Source: Phycisphaerales bacterium
GTDB lineage: Bacteria; Planctomycetota; Phycisphaerae; Phycisphaerales; UBA1924
Direction of reading: 5' to 3'
Assembly: GCA_026982335.1 (NCBI GenBank)
Contig: JALSHH010000017.1
Span: 1-64,000, forward strand
DNA length: 64,000 nt
Part shown: piece after piece, positions 16,050 through 24,940 of the stretch
Layout: each line of letters starts with the position of its first letter
Position numbering within the stretch: position 1 is the first letter of the stretch
Position numbers and translations under genes: made by a program
The notes under the pieces: model-generated
What the model saw: only the letters and a program-made list of their open reading frames with translations
The model's database searches: none
Told to the model about the DNA's origin: nothing

Positions 16050-16352
16050 ATGCCCAATCTTTCGGACATCACGGATTTCGATTCATTGGCCCAAGCTTCA
16101 GAGTGCCTCAAGACGATGGCACATCCGGTGCGGCTGCGGATGATCGAGGTGCTTCTGGATCACCGCCTTACCGTTGGTGAGATCGCCGATTTATGCCAGA
16201 TTCGCCCGAATGTGGCTTCGGAGCACCTCACCAAGATGCGTGATCGCGGATTGCTTGATATGGACAAGGAAGGTCGACAAGTATTTTATACCATCGCCGA
16301 GCCGGGGTTACGATCTATCATGCAGTGCATCCGTGCCCGATTTGGAACCTGA
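16050..16352 (+). CDS. ArsR-family winged-helix repressor
   Basis: 100 residues from ATG 16050. HTH features run from MAHPVRLRMIEVLL through VGEIADLC and NVASEHLTKMRDRGLL to QVFYTIAEPGLRS. It lacks the CVC metal site of ArsR/SmtB proper, but Cys49 (IADLC) and Cys93 in the last helix lie where BigR/SqrR-type persulfide sensors keep their reactive pair. It precedes two YeeE/YedE genes by 89 nt, so the likely role is sulfide- or persulfide-responsive control of that operon and of itself. A TTG at 16032 would be an earlier start but lies in the operator. Confidence 0.88.
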   Translation: MPNLSDITDFDSLAQASECLKTMAHPVRLRMIEVLLDHRLTVGEIADLCQIRPNVASEHLTKMRDRGLLDMDKEGRQVFYTIAEPGLRSIMQCIRARFGT

Positions 16353-16441
16353 CGCCTCACAAAGAAACAGGAGCCTTACCCGTTTTTATTCGCCCAAACG
16401 CATCTAAAAGTCACGACATTTCAACCTTTTGGAGTTTCGCC

Positions 16442-17026
16442 ATGAAACGCACACGCTGGTCTCCGTATCTCGCAGGCGCCCTCCTCGGGGTGCTCTCTTG
16501 GATCACCTTTGCCACGATGCACAAAGCTTTGGGCGTCTCGACGACCCCGGTGCGAATCGTCTCTGGAGTCGAGCGGGCGATTGCCCCTCAGGCTGCTGCT
16601 GAGAACGCATATGTCACCAAATACGCAGGCACCGCCCAAGAACCCAAACCGATCATCGAATGGCAGTTTGCCCTCGTTGCGATGCTCGCACCAGGCGCAT
16701 TCATCGGCGCGAAGTTCTTTGGAAACGAACAACGCGACCCCGAGTATGTCCCCGAACTCTGGTCCAAACGGTTTGGCCCTTCACGAGCACTGCGATACAC
16801 CGGCGCCCTGATCGGCGGAGCGATTCTTATCTATGGCGCTCGCATGGCGGGTGGATGCACCTCAGGACATGCACTCTCGGGGGGGATGCAGCTTTCGATT
16901 TCTGGCTGGATTTTCATGGCAGCCTTTTTCATCGCCGGCGTACCCACCGCTTTGTTTCTCTATGGCACCGAGAGAACGCCCACCAACACATCGGCCCAAG
17001 CCGACACTGACAAGGGAGCTCACTGA
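16442..17026 (+). CDS. YeeE/YedE-family sulfur transport protein, first half-subunit
   Basis: 194 residues from ATG 16442. Membrane helices are at about 8-26, 80-98, 124-144 and 157-178. The motif GARMAGGCTSGHALSGG carries the conserved Cys of the YeeE/YedE (DUF395) family, thiosulfate-type importers in which cysteines relay the sulfur substrate. The protein is about half the length of fused YeeE, and the next gene gives the other half. The stop overlaps the next start by 1 nt (TGATG). Confidence 0.88.
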   Translation: MKRTRWSPYLAGALLGVLSWITFATMHKALGVSTTPVRIVSGVERAIAPQAAAENAYVTKYAGTAQEPKPIIEWQFALVAMLAPGAFIGAKFFGNEQRDPEYVPELWSKRFGPSRALRYTGALIGGAILIYGARMAGGCTSGHALSGGMQLSISGWIFMAAFFIAGVPTALFLYGTERTPTNTSAQADTDKGAH

Positions 17027-17616
17027 TGAACACACTCACACTCGCCAGCGCATGGATTGATTCGCCAAGCAAACTTATCTTGGGCGCCCTCACCGGACTG
17101 GCCTTTGGATTTTTGCTCCAGCGTGGATCGGTCACCCGATTCAGCACCATCGTCGATCAGCTTCGACTCAAAGATTTCACAGTCCTCAAAGTCATGCTCA
17201 CCGCAATTGTGGTCGGAGGAATCGGTATCTACGCAATGCGAGCCTTTGGCATGGATATCCCCCTGCATATCAAAGGAACTAAGGTCTTGGGCGTGGTGCT
17301 CGGCGGTGGAATCTTTGGCATCGGAATGGCGATCCTCGGATATTGCCCCGGAACGGTTATCGCAGCGGTCGGCGATGGTTCACGCCATGCGTGGTTTGGA
17401 ATTCTCGGAATGTTTGTCGGTGCCATCGCCTACACCCAGACCTATCCGCTGATCAAAGATCCGATCCTTTCCAAAGGCGATCTGGGCAAGATTACGCTGG
17501 CAAGCGAGCTTGGATGGCCGCCGCTCTTGGTCTTTGTGCCTCTCGGACTCGGCGCAATCGTGTTCTTTCTGACACTTAAAAAGTGGGACCGATCATCCGG
17601 AACACTCGATTGGTAA
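17026..17616 (+). CDS. YeeE/YedE-family sulfur transport protein, second half-subunit
   Basis: 196 residues with five or more membrane segments. FGFLLQRGSVTRF and ILGYCPGTVIAAVGDG match the YeeE/YedE half-protein that carries the second conserved Cys. Translationally coupled to the first half-subunit. Together with the ArsR gene it forms a three-gene operon for inorganic sulfur uptake or sulfane handling; no rhodanese or sulfur dioxygenase gene is attached. Confidence 0.88.
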   Translation: MNTLTLASAWIDSPSKLILGALTGLAFGFLLQRGSVTRFSTIVDQLRLKDFTVLKVMLTAIVVGGIGIYAMRAFGMDIPLHIKGTKVLGVVLGGGIFGIGMAILGYCPGTVIAAVGDGSRHAWFGILGMFVGAIAYTQTYPLIKDPILSKGDLGKITLASELGWPPLLVFVPLGLGAIVFFLTLKKWDRSSGTLDW

Positions 17617-17649
17617 CAAGATACATAAACAAACCGGCCAGTACGCTGC

Positions 17650-18708
17650 TTACTGATCGTGCCCGGTGAACTCGGGCAGTTTGTGACCTGCATCTTTGAG
17701 TGTCTTCTCGCGAGCAGCAAGCTCCATGTCGTGCTCGACCATCATCGCAGCAAGCTCTTCGACGGTGGTCTCGGGAACCCATCCAAGTTTCTCCTTGGCT
17801 TTGCTCGGATCGCCCAAGAGCAAATCGACTTCGGCGGGACGCAGGTATCGTGGATCGAACTCGACATGATCGTCGAAATTGAGCCCCACGGAGTTGAACG
17901 CCATCTCGGCGAACTCACGCACCGATATCGTTCGTCCGGTTGCTACGACATAATCATCGGCTTCGGGCATTTGCAGCATCATCCACATCATCTTTACATA
18001 ATCACCCGCAAAACCCCAATCGCGCTTGGCATCAAGATTCCCAAGATACACCTTGTCCTGCATACCGAGTTTGATGCGCCCGACCGCTCGAGTAATCTTG
18101 CGAGTCACAAAGGTTTCACCTCGGCGTGGTGATTCATGGTTGAAGAGAATCCCACACGATGCGTGCATGCCGTAGGATTCACGGAAGTTGACCGTTGCCC
18201 AATGCGCCATGACCTTGGCGCACGAGTAGGGCGAGCGTGGCCAGAACGGCGTCGTTTCTTTCTGAGGCACCTCGAGCACCTTGCCGTACATCTCAGATGA
18301 TGAGGCCTGGTAGTACCGGACTTCCTGCCCAGACTTGTCCTGAAAATCCCGAATCGCTTCGAGTAATCGCAGCGCCCCCATCCCAACGGTGTCGGCAGTG
18401 TAGATCGGCATGTCGAACGACACGCGGACATGTGACTGGGCACCGAGGTTATAGACTTCGTGAGGCTTCACCGTATCAATAACTTTGCTGATGTTGTTGG
18501 CATCGCAGAGATCACCATAGTGAAGTTTGAGTCTCGCCCCATCAAGATGTGGGTCTTGGTAGATATCATCGAGTCGTTCGGTGTTAAACGACGAGGCCCT
18601 TCGAATGATGCCGTGAACTTCGTAACCCTTGGCGAGAAGAAACTCGGCAAGGTAGGAACCATCTTGCCCGGTGATGCCGGTGATCAGTGCGCGTTTGGGA
18701 TCGCTCAT
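17650..18708 (-). CDS. gmd: GDP-mannose 4,6-dehydratase
   Basis: 352 residues from ATG 18708. [15 protein letters not shown] is the nucleotide-binding motif; SSSEMYGK and [10 protein letters not shown] hold the catalytic Thr/Ser-Glu and Tyr-Lys; [16 protein letters not shown] and [13 protein letters not shown] are Gmd signatures. It makes GDP-4-keto-6-deoxy-D-mannose, the substrate of Fcl at 13438. The upstream frame to 18810 has no family similarity. A 7-bp palindrome lies 51 nt upstream of the start. Confidence 0.96.
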   Translation of the reverse strand: MSDPKRALITGITGQDGSYLAEFLLAKGYEVHGIIRRASSFNTERLDDIYQDPHLDGARLKLHYGDLCDANNISKVIDTVKPHEVYNLGAQSHVRVSFDMPIYTADTVGMGALRLLEAIRDFQDKSGQEVRYYQASSSEMYGKVLEVPQKETTPFWPRSPYSCAKVMAHWATVNFRESYGMHASCGILFNHESPRRGETFVTRKITRAVGRIKLGMQDKVYLGNLDAKRDWGFAGDYVKMMWMMLQMPEADDYVVATGRTISVREFAEMAFNSVGLNFDDHVEFDPRYLRPAEVDLLLGDPSKAKEKLGWVPETTVEELAAMMVEHDMELAAREKTLKDAGHKLPEFTGHDQ

Positions 18709-18759
18709 GGTGTGTGGTCTTCCGCAATGTGGGTGGGCCCAGTGTATTCTTCTCGGACG

Positions 18760-18774
18760 AACTCGATTCGAGTT
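18760..18774. promoter_or_regulatory. 15-bp palindrome upstream of gmd
   Basis: AACTCGA and TCGAGTT flank a single T. Perfect symmetry at -52 to -66 from the gmd start suggests an operator, but no regulator is known. Confidence 0.25.
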
Positions 18775-18895
18775 GTATTGTTGGGACGGTATGGACTCAT
18801 CGGCAAACAAAGCCGCCCGATTGACCCAGAATTACGATTGAATCAGAACCTTTGTACGCCCATCACCCGGATTTGGATCGCCGATTTCACCCAAA

Positions 18896-20245
18896 TCAAG
18901 GCATACCGATCGGCTTGATCTGCGTCGCGATCGGCTCGGCGCTGCGCATCGAGTTGATGGTCACCGCACCGAGCACCAAGCCCAGCACCACCGACCCGAA
19001 CAGAACCCGGCGAGCATGCTGGCTGATGGATGAAGATCGGGCAAGAATCAACACAATCATCATCAAAAGCATCGGCTCGTGATATCGCTGCCAACTCGCA
19101 TGATTGGCGCTCTGGGCAAGGGTGAAGGCCACGAAACTCCCGATCCAAATCCACGCATCGCGCCGGGTGGCAAGCGTAAGCCACACGCTCAGGGCAATTG
19201 CCCCTGCGATCGAGCCAAGCATGATGATCGGCGAGCGATCGGCGATCACCGGGAACTTGCCGATCAAATTCCACCATCCGCCGTAGCGACCCGCCTCATA
19301 CGAATACGACGATTCGGGAATGATCCCAAGCCCGCCCCCGACAACGGCTGCGAAGATGATCCATACCCCTTGATATTTCCATGCCTCTTTGAGCATCGGC
19401 CAAAGCATGGGTGCAAAGAACACACTCAGGATGGCGAGCTGCGTAAGGATGAATCCGGGCGTGGCAAGGTTCGGGCCTTGGTGATTGTCATGGAAAGTCG
19501 GCGGGACCAACCCGCCCCACATGAGCATAAACCAAACCAATGCAGCAAACGCCGGAATGGTGCAAACCAAGGCAACCAAAGCACGCCCAACGCGCTCGAA
19601 GATGGATGAAAACAGCCCCATCGGCGTCGGCGTCTGATCCGATGAACCCAACCAAGCGCTGAGCCAAATCACGCCTGCGATCCAGATATGAACCTGCCGC
19701 ATCCAAATGAGCCCCCAAAGGATCACCCCTGAGAGCACCCATGTTTTCCATAAAGAAGCTGGTTGAAGTGCAAAAAGCAGAATCGCCAAAACGCCCAACC
19801 AGCCAGCATTGTCGGGCAAAAGCCAAATGCCGGGATAGAGGACATACATCGAACCGAGCATCGGCAGCATCAGAACAATCGCCCCTTTGCCAAACCGGGC
19901 AGCGATGACCCAACCCAAGAGTGCAAAAAAAGCGAGTGTCCAAAAGCTGGCGATGAGCTGGATACCCGTGTGCCCAATGCCCATCTTGACCAGAGGCGAA
20001 AGCAACAGATGATACCCAGGTGTGGTCGCAGAAGGATAATCAGACAGGTCTGGATTGGGCAGCTCGTCAGCGAACTGTTCAATCGCAGGCCAATGGAAGA
20101 GCAGGTCATCCGATGCTCCACGACCCGAGAGATTGCCCGAGAGCACCACCGGCCAACTCACGATCACCAATAAGCACACAATACCAGCCACCGCCCAAAG
20201 CCGATCATTGGTATTGCCTGTATGATCTTCATCAAGAACACCCAT
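18896..20245 (-). CDS. polytopic membrane protein, GT-C-like glycosyltransferase candidate
   Basis: 449 residues with about ten hydrophobic helices. The first extracytoplasmic loop reads ASDDLLFHWPAIEQFADELP followed by SATTPGYHLLLSPL, an acidic-loop pattern like that of GT-C enzymes, and specifically like the ALG10 type. If so, it would move a sugar from a polyprenyl-phosphate donor in the periplasm, which fits the neighbouring polyprenyl-type transferase gene and the fucose and exopolysaccharide genes. Family assignment is tentative. Confidence 0.6.
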   Translation of the reverse strand: MGVLDEDHTGNTNDRLWAVAGIVCLLVIVSWPVVLSGNLSGRGASDDLLFHWPAIEQFADELPNPDLSDYPSATTPGYHLLLSPLVKMGIGHTGIQLIASFWTLAFFALLGWVIAARFGKGAIVLMLPMLGSMYVLYPGIWLLPDNAGWLGVLAILLFALQPASLWKTWVLSGVILWGLIWMRQVHIWIAGVIWLSAWLGSSDQTPTPMGLFSSIFERVGRALVALVCTIPAFAALVWFMLMWGGLVPPTFHDNHQGPNLATPGFILTQLAILSVFFAPMLWPMLKEAWKYQGVWIIFAAVVGGGLGIIPESSYSYEAGRYGGWWNLIGKFPVIADRSPIIMLGSIAGAIALSVWLTLATRRDAWIWIGSFVAFTLAQSANHASWQRYHEPMLLMMIVLILARSSSISQHARRVLFGSVVLGLVLGAVTINSMRSAEPIATQIKPIGMP

Positions 20246-20365
20246 CGCTCACCCTATCGGCTCGATGGGGCCCAGATTCTTGGTTTGGGCAAGAATGTTG
20301 ATTTTTCTGCGCCCAACCTCGAGCGGTTTTGTACGAACCTTTGAGTTCGCCGAGTGGTTGTGTCG

Positions 20366-21433
20366 ATGCCTAGAACGAAAAACAGAACGAAAAACAGAAC
20401 GAAAAACAGGACAAAAATGCCCCCCGAAACACGACCCAATCCGGCTTCCCAAGATGACCGGCCCGTCGGCGGGTTGATTGCGGGATTGATTCGGCTCGCC
20501 CGTCCGCACCAATGGACGAAGGGTATCTTTGTGCTCATCGGGCCTTTGTTTGCCATCGCCGACGGCAAGCTCAGCGACATGCCCCGCACAGAACTCGCTC
20601 TGGCGGTCGGGCTCACCTTTCTTGGGTTCTGTCTGGCTGCTTCTGGATGTTATGTGTTCAATGACTTGGCCGATGTTCAGCGTGACCAGGCGCATCCGCG
20701 CAAAAGACGCCGACCACTGGCCTGTGGACAGGTTCCCGTCGGAGTGGCGAAGGTTTTTGGAGTTCTTTCGCTCATTGTCAGCCTTGGATCGGTGCTCGGC
20801 GTCCCCGCAGAACTCCGAATCTGGGTTCTTGGACTCATCGTCCTCTACATCGTCAATGTGATGCTCTATTCATCCGGGCTCAAACATATTGTGATTGTCG
20901 ATGTGCTCTCGCTTTCCTCCGGGTTTGTGATCCGGGTGTTGGGAGGATGTGCTGCGGTAGGGGTGACCCCTTCGACTTGGCTGCTCAATGCGACGCTGTT
21001 TTTGAGCATGTTTCTGGCCTTTGGCAAACGCCTGGGTGAACGCCGGCACATGGGCTCAGAAGAGGCCGCCACGGCTGCCCGTGATGTCCAACAACACTAT
21101 TCCGACCAGATGCTCCGCATGTTCGTCGTTGTGACCGGCGTCGCAACCCTTTTGACCTACACAGGTTATGTGCAAAGCCAAGAACTGAGCTACATGTACA
21201 CCTTTGCTTCTAGACAGGGTGGTCTAGACGATGGGGGGTTTGGGATGAATTTGCTCTGGATCACGGTGGCCCCTGCGACTTTGGCTTTGTTGCGGACCAT
21301 CACGCTGTTGATGCGCGGGCGGTATGACGATCCAACCGAGCTTGCTCTGCACGACAACATGGTGCGCCTGGCAGGGTTAATCTTCGTGGCCACAACGGTC
21401 ATTGTGATCTGGATTCACATGAATCCTGCCTAA
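20366..21433 (+). CDS. UbiA-family prenyltransferase, decaprenyl-phosphate phosphoribosyltransferase-like
   Basis: 355 residues from ATG 20366, or 338 from ATG 20417. The core has RPHQWTKGIFV, NDLADVQRDQAHPRKRRRP (the NDxxDxxxD motif) and SGLKHIVIVDVLSLSSGFVI, with about eight membrane helices. This pattern is closest to the UbiA branch that makes decaprenylphosphoryl-5-phosphoribose from PRPP in actinobacteria. The N-terminus encodes RTKN four times through a 12-bp tandem repeat; the shorter start would exclude it. No epimerase partner pair is beside it. Confidence 0.82.
   Translation: MPRTKNRTKNRTKNRTKMPPETRPNPASQDDRPVGGLIAGLIRLARPHQWTKGIFVLIGPLFAIADGKLSDMPRTELALAVGLTFLGFCLAASGCYVFNDLADVQRDQAHPRKRRRPLACGQVPVGVAKVFGVLSLIVSLGSVLGVPAELRIWVLGLIVLYIVNVMLYSSGLKHIVIVDVLSLSSGFVIRVLGGCAAVGVTPSTWLLNATLFLSMFLAFGKRLGERRHMGSEEAATAARDVQQHYSDQMLRMFVVVTGVATLLTYTGYVQSQELSYMYTFASRQGGLDDGGFGMNLLWITVAPATLALLRTITLLMRGRYDDPTELALHDNMVRLAGLIFVATTVIVIWIHMNPA
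20372..20407 (+). repeat. 12-bp tandem repeat, three perfect copies plus a degenerate fourth
   Basis: The unit AGAACGAAAAAC occurs at 20372-20383, 20384-20395 and 20396-20407, with a decayed copy to 20419. It is in frame with the UbiA-family gene and would add RTKN units. Confidence 0.9.
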
Positions 21434-21492
21434 TTTCCTCAATTTCTTGAATCTTTTCCCTGTGGGTATGGTAATTCTTGCGTACCAGCCTG

Positions 21493-21671
21493 GCGCATAA
21501 TCTGCGCTCCGGCGATTCTGGATTTGTGGGCCATCTGGCAACGGCACCGATAGGAGCCATGCTAACCGGTGCCTCACCAGGTGGCCAGGATGATACGACG
21601 CCGATTTTGTCGACCCGCACAACGCGTATGTGGGTCACGGCACACATTAAAACGCCCGGACAATCGTCCGG
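21493..21671 (+). promoter_or_regulatory. structured leader upstream of the zinc protease gene
   Basis: The gap before the protease holds several strong helices: GCGCA/TGCGC near 21494-21507; a long hairpin in which 21529-21538 pairs with 21577-21586 (one G-T) and 21543-21549 pairs with 21567-21573 around a 17-nt loop; an 8-bp stem near 21612-21637; and CCGGAC/GTCCGG at 21656-21671. Nested helices separated by a small internal loop look like a folded 5' untranslated RNA. It does not match a riboswitch class that I can recall. Confidence 0.45.
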
Positions 21672-21716
21672 CATAATTCGGAGCCCCAGTGGCTGTGACC
21701 AAATGGAGTGATGTAC

Positions 21717-24700
21717 ATGAATAGGGATCAATCAAAACGCATGTCGGTGAGCATGTTCACCGCAATCGCCGGCGCTGTGGTGGGCATTTCAGCGATGACA
21801 ACCGGCTCAGCGATCGCGCAGGGCAACACCATCAACGAACCAATCCACGATGCCACCCCGCAAGAGGGCATCGACTTCGCCGCGATGGCTGCAATGGCTG
21901 CTCGTGGTGGCGGCGGATCGGGGGCATCGTCCAAAGATGGACTCAAATCCTGGAAAGATATCTCAAAAGATTTTACCAAAGTGATCTCGACCGCCGACGG
22001 CAACTCGTTCTACAACCTCTATATCAATAAAAAAACCAATCAGGTACTCGCCGAGCTCCCGCGTGGATATGAAAATCAAAACCACTTCTTCGCAATGACC
22101 GTTGCCGGCGGTGAGATTTTCGCCGGATTGCAATCAGGCGATCTGTATACCAAGTGGAGAAGGATCGGAAATCGTCTGGCGTTGATTCAGCCTCAGATTG
22201 CGGTGCGTTCGACAGGTGATCAAGAATCGAAGGATTCGGTCGAAACCGTCTTCACTGATCGCGTGCTTTTGGATGTCCCAATCTTGGCAACTGGACCAAA
22301 CGGTCAGCCTGTGATTGATCTCGACGATTTGCTTGTGGGCAAAGCGAGTGTCTTTTTCCGAGGCTCGGCCCGCGGACTCAACAAAAATCTAACTGTTGTG
22401 GATTCAATCAAGGCTTTCCCCCAAAACATAGAAATCCGATTCGAAGGCCCCGTCGCGGGGGGAACGATAAAGAAATTTCATTATTCGATTTCCCACATCC
22501 AAGGTTCGCGCGGATTCAAACCACGCATGGCCGACCAGCGTGTCGGTTATTTCGTGACAACTTATACCGATTTGGGTAAATATGACGCCAAAGAGAAAAG
22601 TCGGCGAATGATTAACCGCTGGCACCTCGAAAAAGCCGACCCGAAACTGGCCCTGAGCCCACCCAAAGAACCCATCGTCTACTACATCGAACATACCGTA
22701 CCAATTCGGTATCGGAGGTGGGTACGCCAAGGTGTCGAGAGCTGGAACGATGCGTTCCGTAAAATTGGCATCGACGGCGCAATCCAAGTGCGGTATCAGG
22801 ACAAAGCCACCGGCGTGAACATGGACAAAGACCCCGAAGATGTACGCTACAACTTTATCCGATGGATTTCCAACGACATCGCCACCGCAATCGGCCCATC
22901 ACGGGTCAATCCGATGACGGGTCAAATTCTCGATGCCGATGTCATCCTCACCGATGGATGGGCGCGAGTATTCACCTATCGGTGGGAAGACTTGTTGGGT
23001 TCATTGGCAACCGAAGGATACGCTCCAGCAACGCTTGAGTGGCTCGAAGAAAATCCCAAGTGGGACCCACGCCTTCGATTGGCATCACCTCAACAGCGAG
23101 AACAAATTCTCCTCGAACGCCAAGCGAACAAACTTGCCGAACATGACCACGCCATGAATACTGCTGCACTTGATGCCGGCGGGTTCGTCCCCGGATCAAA
23201 CATGATCGGCTACAACGAGTTCGACGGACTCAGCGGCCGGGCATCGCAAGTCTCAGGCATGTGCATGGCAGCGACGGGCAAAGCACTCGATCTGGCCAAT
23301 ATGCGAATGTACCTGAGCATGGTCGACATGTTCGTTGCCAACATGAAAGAAATGGATGCTTTGAAATCCTCCAGCGACGGGACAGACGAACCAGAGATTG
23401 ATCCAGAAACTCTCGAAATGATCCGCAAGCAACTCGAAGAAAATCCAGGCCTTCGCGCCATGATCCCACCTGAATATCTGGCGATGCTTGAAAAAGCAGA
23501 CGAACCAGAAAAAAAGGTTGACGATGCTGAGGAAGAAAGCGAAGGCAACGAAGACAAGCCTAAGAAAGAAGATGTCCAGATGATCGATGGCGTGCCCGAG
23601 TGGTTCGTTGGTCCGATGCTCGCAGAGCTCGTTGCCCACGAGGTTGGACACACCCTCGGACTGCGTCATAACTTCAAAGGCTCGAGCGTCTATGACCTTG
23701 ATGTGATCAACTCGAAAGAAATGAAAGATGTCAAACCATGGTCGGCATCGGTAATGGACTACAACGGAATCAATATCCGCATGCCTGGATCAGGTGAAAT
23801 CCAGGGAAACTACTCTTCTGATGGCATCGGTCCTTATGACTTCTGGGCGATTGAATATGGATACACCACAGGCGACTTGGACAAGGTTCTCTCCCGTGTC
23901 TCTGAGCCAGAACTGGCCTACGCCACCGATGAAGATACCTTTGGCCCAGACCCACGCGCCCGACGCTATGACCTCTCGGAAAATCCGCTGGACTATGCCA
24001 ACTCTCAAATGGAACTGGTCCGGGTAATTCGCAAGGGATTAACAGACAAATTCGTCAAAGACGGCGACTCTTGGTCGCGCGCCCGTCGAGGATACCTGAT
24101 CTCGCTAAGTACCCAAATGCAAAGTCTTTCAATGATGGCAAATTGGGTTGGATCGGCATATGTCTATCGCGACAAAAAAGGAGATCCAGGCGATCGGGCA
24201 CCAATTGAAATTGTACCTGTCGAGCGCCAGCGTGCTGCGTTGCAGTTCGTGATCGACAATGCGTTCAATGATGAAGCCTTCGGCATCACTCCCGAACTCT
24301 TGGCTCATACCACAGTTGACAAGTGGTGGGATGATTTCCGAAGCGTCTTCGCGGATTCGGCCATGCCGATCCATGATCGCGTGATGGGCATGCAGGCGTC
24401 GGCCTTGACGATGCTGCTCAACCCACAGACTGTCCAACGGGTGTACGACTACGAGCTCTTCGTTCCTGAAGACCAAGACGCATTGACCTTGGCCGAACTG
24501 ATGGAAACGGTTACCGAGTCGATCTGGTCCGAGGTTGGCGAAAAGGCAACCAAGAAGTACACAACACGCAAACCGATGATTTCATCGTTGCGTCGCAACC
24601 TTCAGCGTGAGCACCTTGATCGGTTGATCGATATGGCCTTTGAAACCCGCGGATTCAACTCTTCGACCAAGCCAGTCAAGATGCTCTCGACAATGCACCT

Positions 24701-24836
24701 TCGTTCGATCAAGAAGCATGTGGATACGACGCTCGAATCAGGCGACAAGCTCGACGCTTACACCCGTGCCCATCTCGAAGAAATCTCGACCCGGGTCGGC
24801 AAGGCGCTCGACGCGAACTACATGTATTCTCGGTAA
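21717..24836 (+). CDS. secreted zinc-dependent metalloprotease (DUF5117/DUF4953-like)
   Basis: 1039 residues from ATG 21717, which has TGGAG 8 nt upstream; GTG 21708 and ATG 21711 are alternatives. The signal peptide ends at AIAQG. The zinc site HEVGHTLGLRH is at residues 641-651, the extended metzincin-like form HExxHxxGxxH. Preceding landmarks FVTTYTDLGKYDAKEK and YYIEHTVPIRYRRWVRQGV are typical of this large family, common in planctomycetes and Bacteroidetes. A strongly acidic, low-complexity insert (Glu/Asp/Lys rich) lies at about residues 600-625 just before the active site. Probably acts outside the cytoplasm on proteins or peptides. Confidence 0.88.
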   Translation: MNRDQSKRMSVSMFTAIAGAVVGISAMTTGSAIAQGNTINEPIHDATPQEGIDFAAMAAMAARGGGGSGASSKDGLKSWKDISKDFTKVISTADGNSFYNLYINKKTNQVLAELPRGYENQNHFFAMTVAGGEIFAGLQSGDLYTKWRRIGNRLALIQPQIAVRSTGDQESKDSVETVFTDRVLLDVPILATGPNGQPVIDLDDLLVGKASVFFRGSARGLNKNLTVVDSIKAFPQNIEIRFEGPVAGGTIKKFHYSISHIQGSRGFKPRMADQRVGYFVTTYTDLGKYDAKEKSRRMINRWHLEKADPKLALSPPKEPIVYYIEHTVPIRYRRWVRQGVESWNDAFRKIGIDGAIQVRYQDKATGVNMDKDPEDVRYNFIRWISNDIATAIGPSRVNPMTGQILDADVILTDGWARVFTYRWEDLLGSLATEGYAPATLEWLEENPKWDPRLRLASPQQREQILLERQANKLAEHDHAMNTAALDAGGFVPGSNMIGYNEFDGLSGRASQVSGMCMAATGKALDLANMRMYLSMVDMFVANMKEMDALKSSSDGTDEPEIDPETLEMIRKQLEENPGLRAMIPPEYLAMLEKADEPEKKVDDAEEESEGNEDKPKKEDVQMIDGVPEWFVGPMLAELVAHEVGHTLGLRHNFKGSSVYDLDVINSKEMKDVKPWSASVMDYNGINIRMPGSGEIQGNYSSDGIGPYDFWAIEYGYTTGDLDKVLSRVSEPELAYATDEDTFGPDPRARRYDLSENPLDYANSQMELVRVIRKGLTDKFVKDGDSWSRARRGYLISLSTQMQSLSMMANWVGSAYVYRDKKGDPGDRAPIEIVPVERQRAALQFVIDNAFNDEAFGITPELLAHTTVDKWWDDFRSVFADSAMPIHDRVMGMQASALTMLLNPQTVQRVYDYELFVPEDQDALTLAELMETVTESIWSEVGEKATKKYTTRKPMISSLRRNLQREHLDRLIDMAFETRGFNSSTKPVKMLSTMHLRSIKKHVDTTLESGDKLDAYTRAHLEEISTRVGKALDANYMYSR

Positions 24837-24863
24837 TCACCTTTGATTCTCAATACCCCACAC

Positions 24864-24893
24864 AGGCAGCTCACTCGGGCTGCCTGTTTTTTT
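24864..24893 (+). terminator. intrinsic terminator after the metalloprotease gene
   Basis: AGGCAGC (24864-24870) pairs with GCTGCCT (24879-24885), 8-nt loop, followed by G and seven T. Confidence 0.92.
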
Positions 24894-24940
24894 CTGCCAG
24901 TGTGCATAAGCATGGGTGATCGGCACGATAAAGGGGTGAG

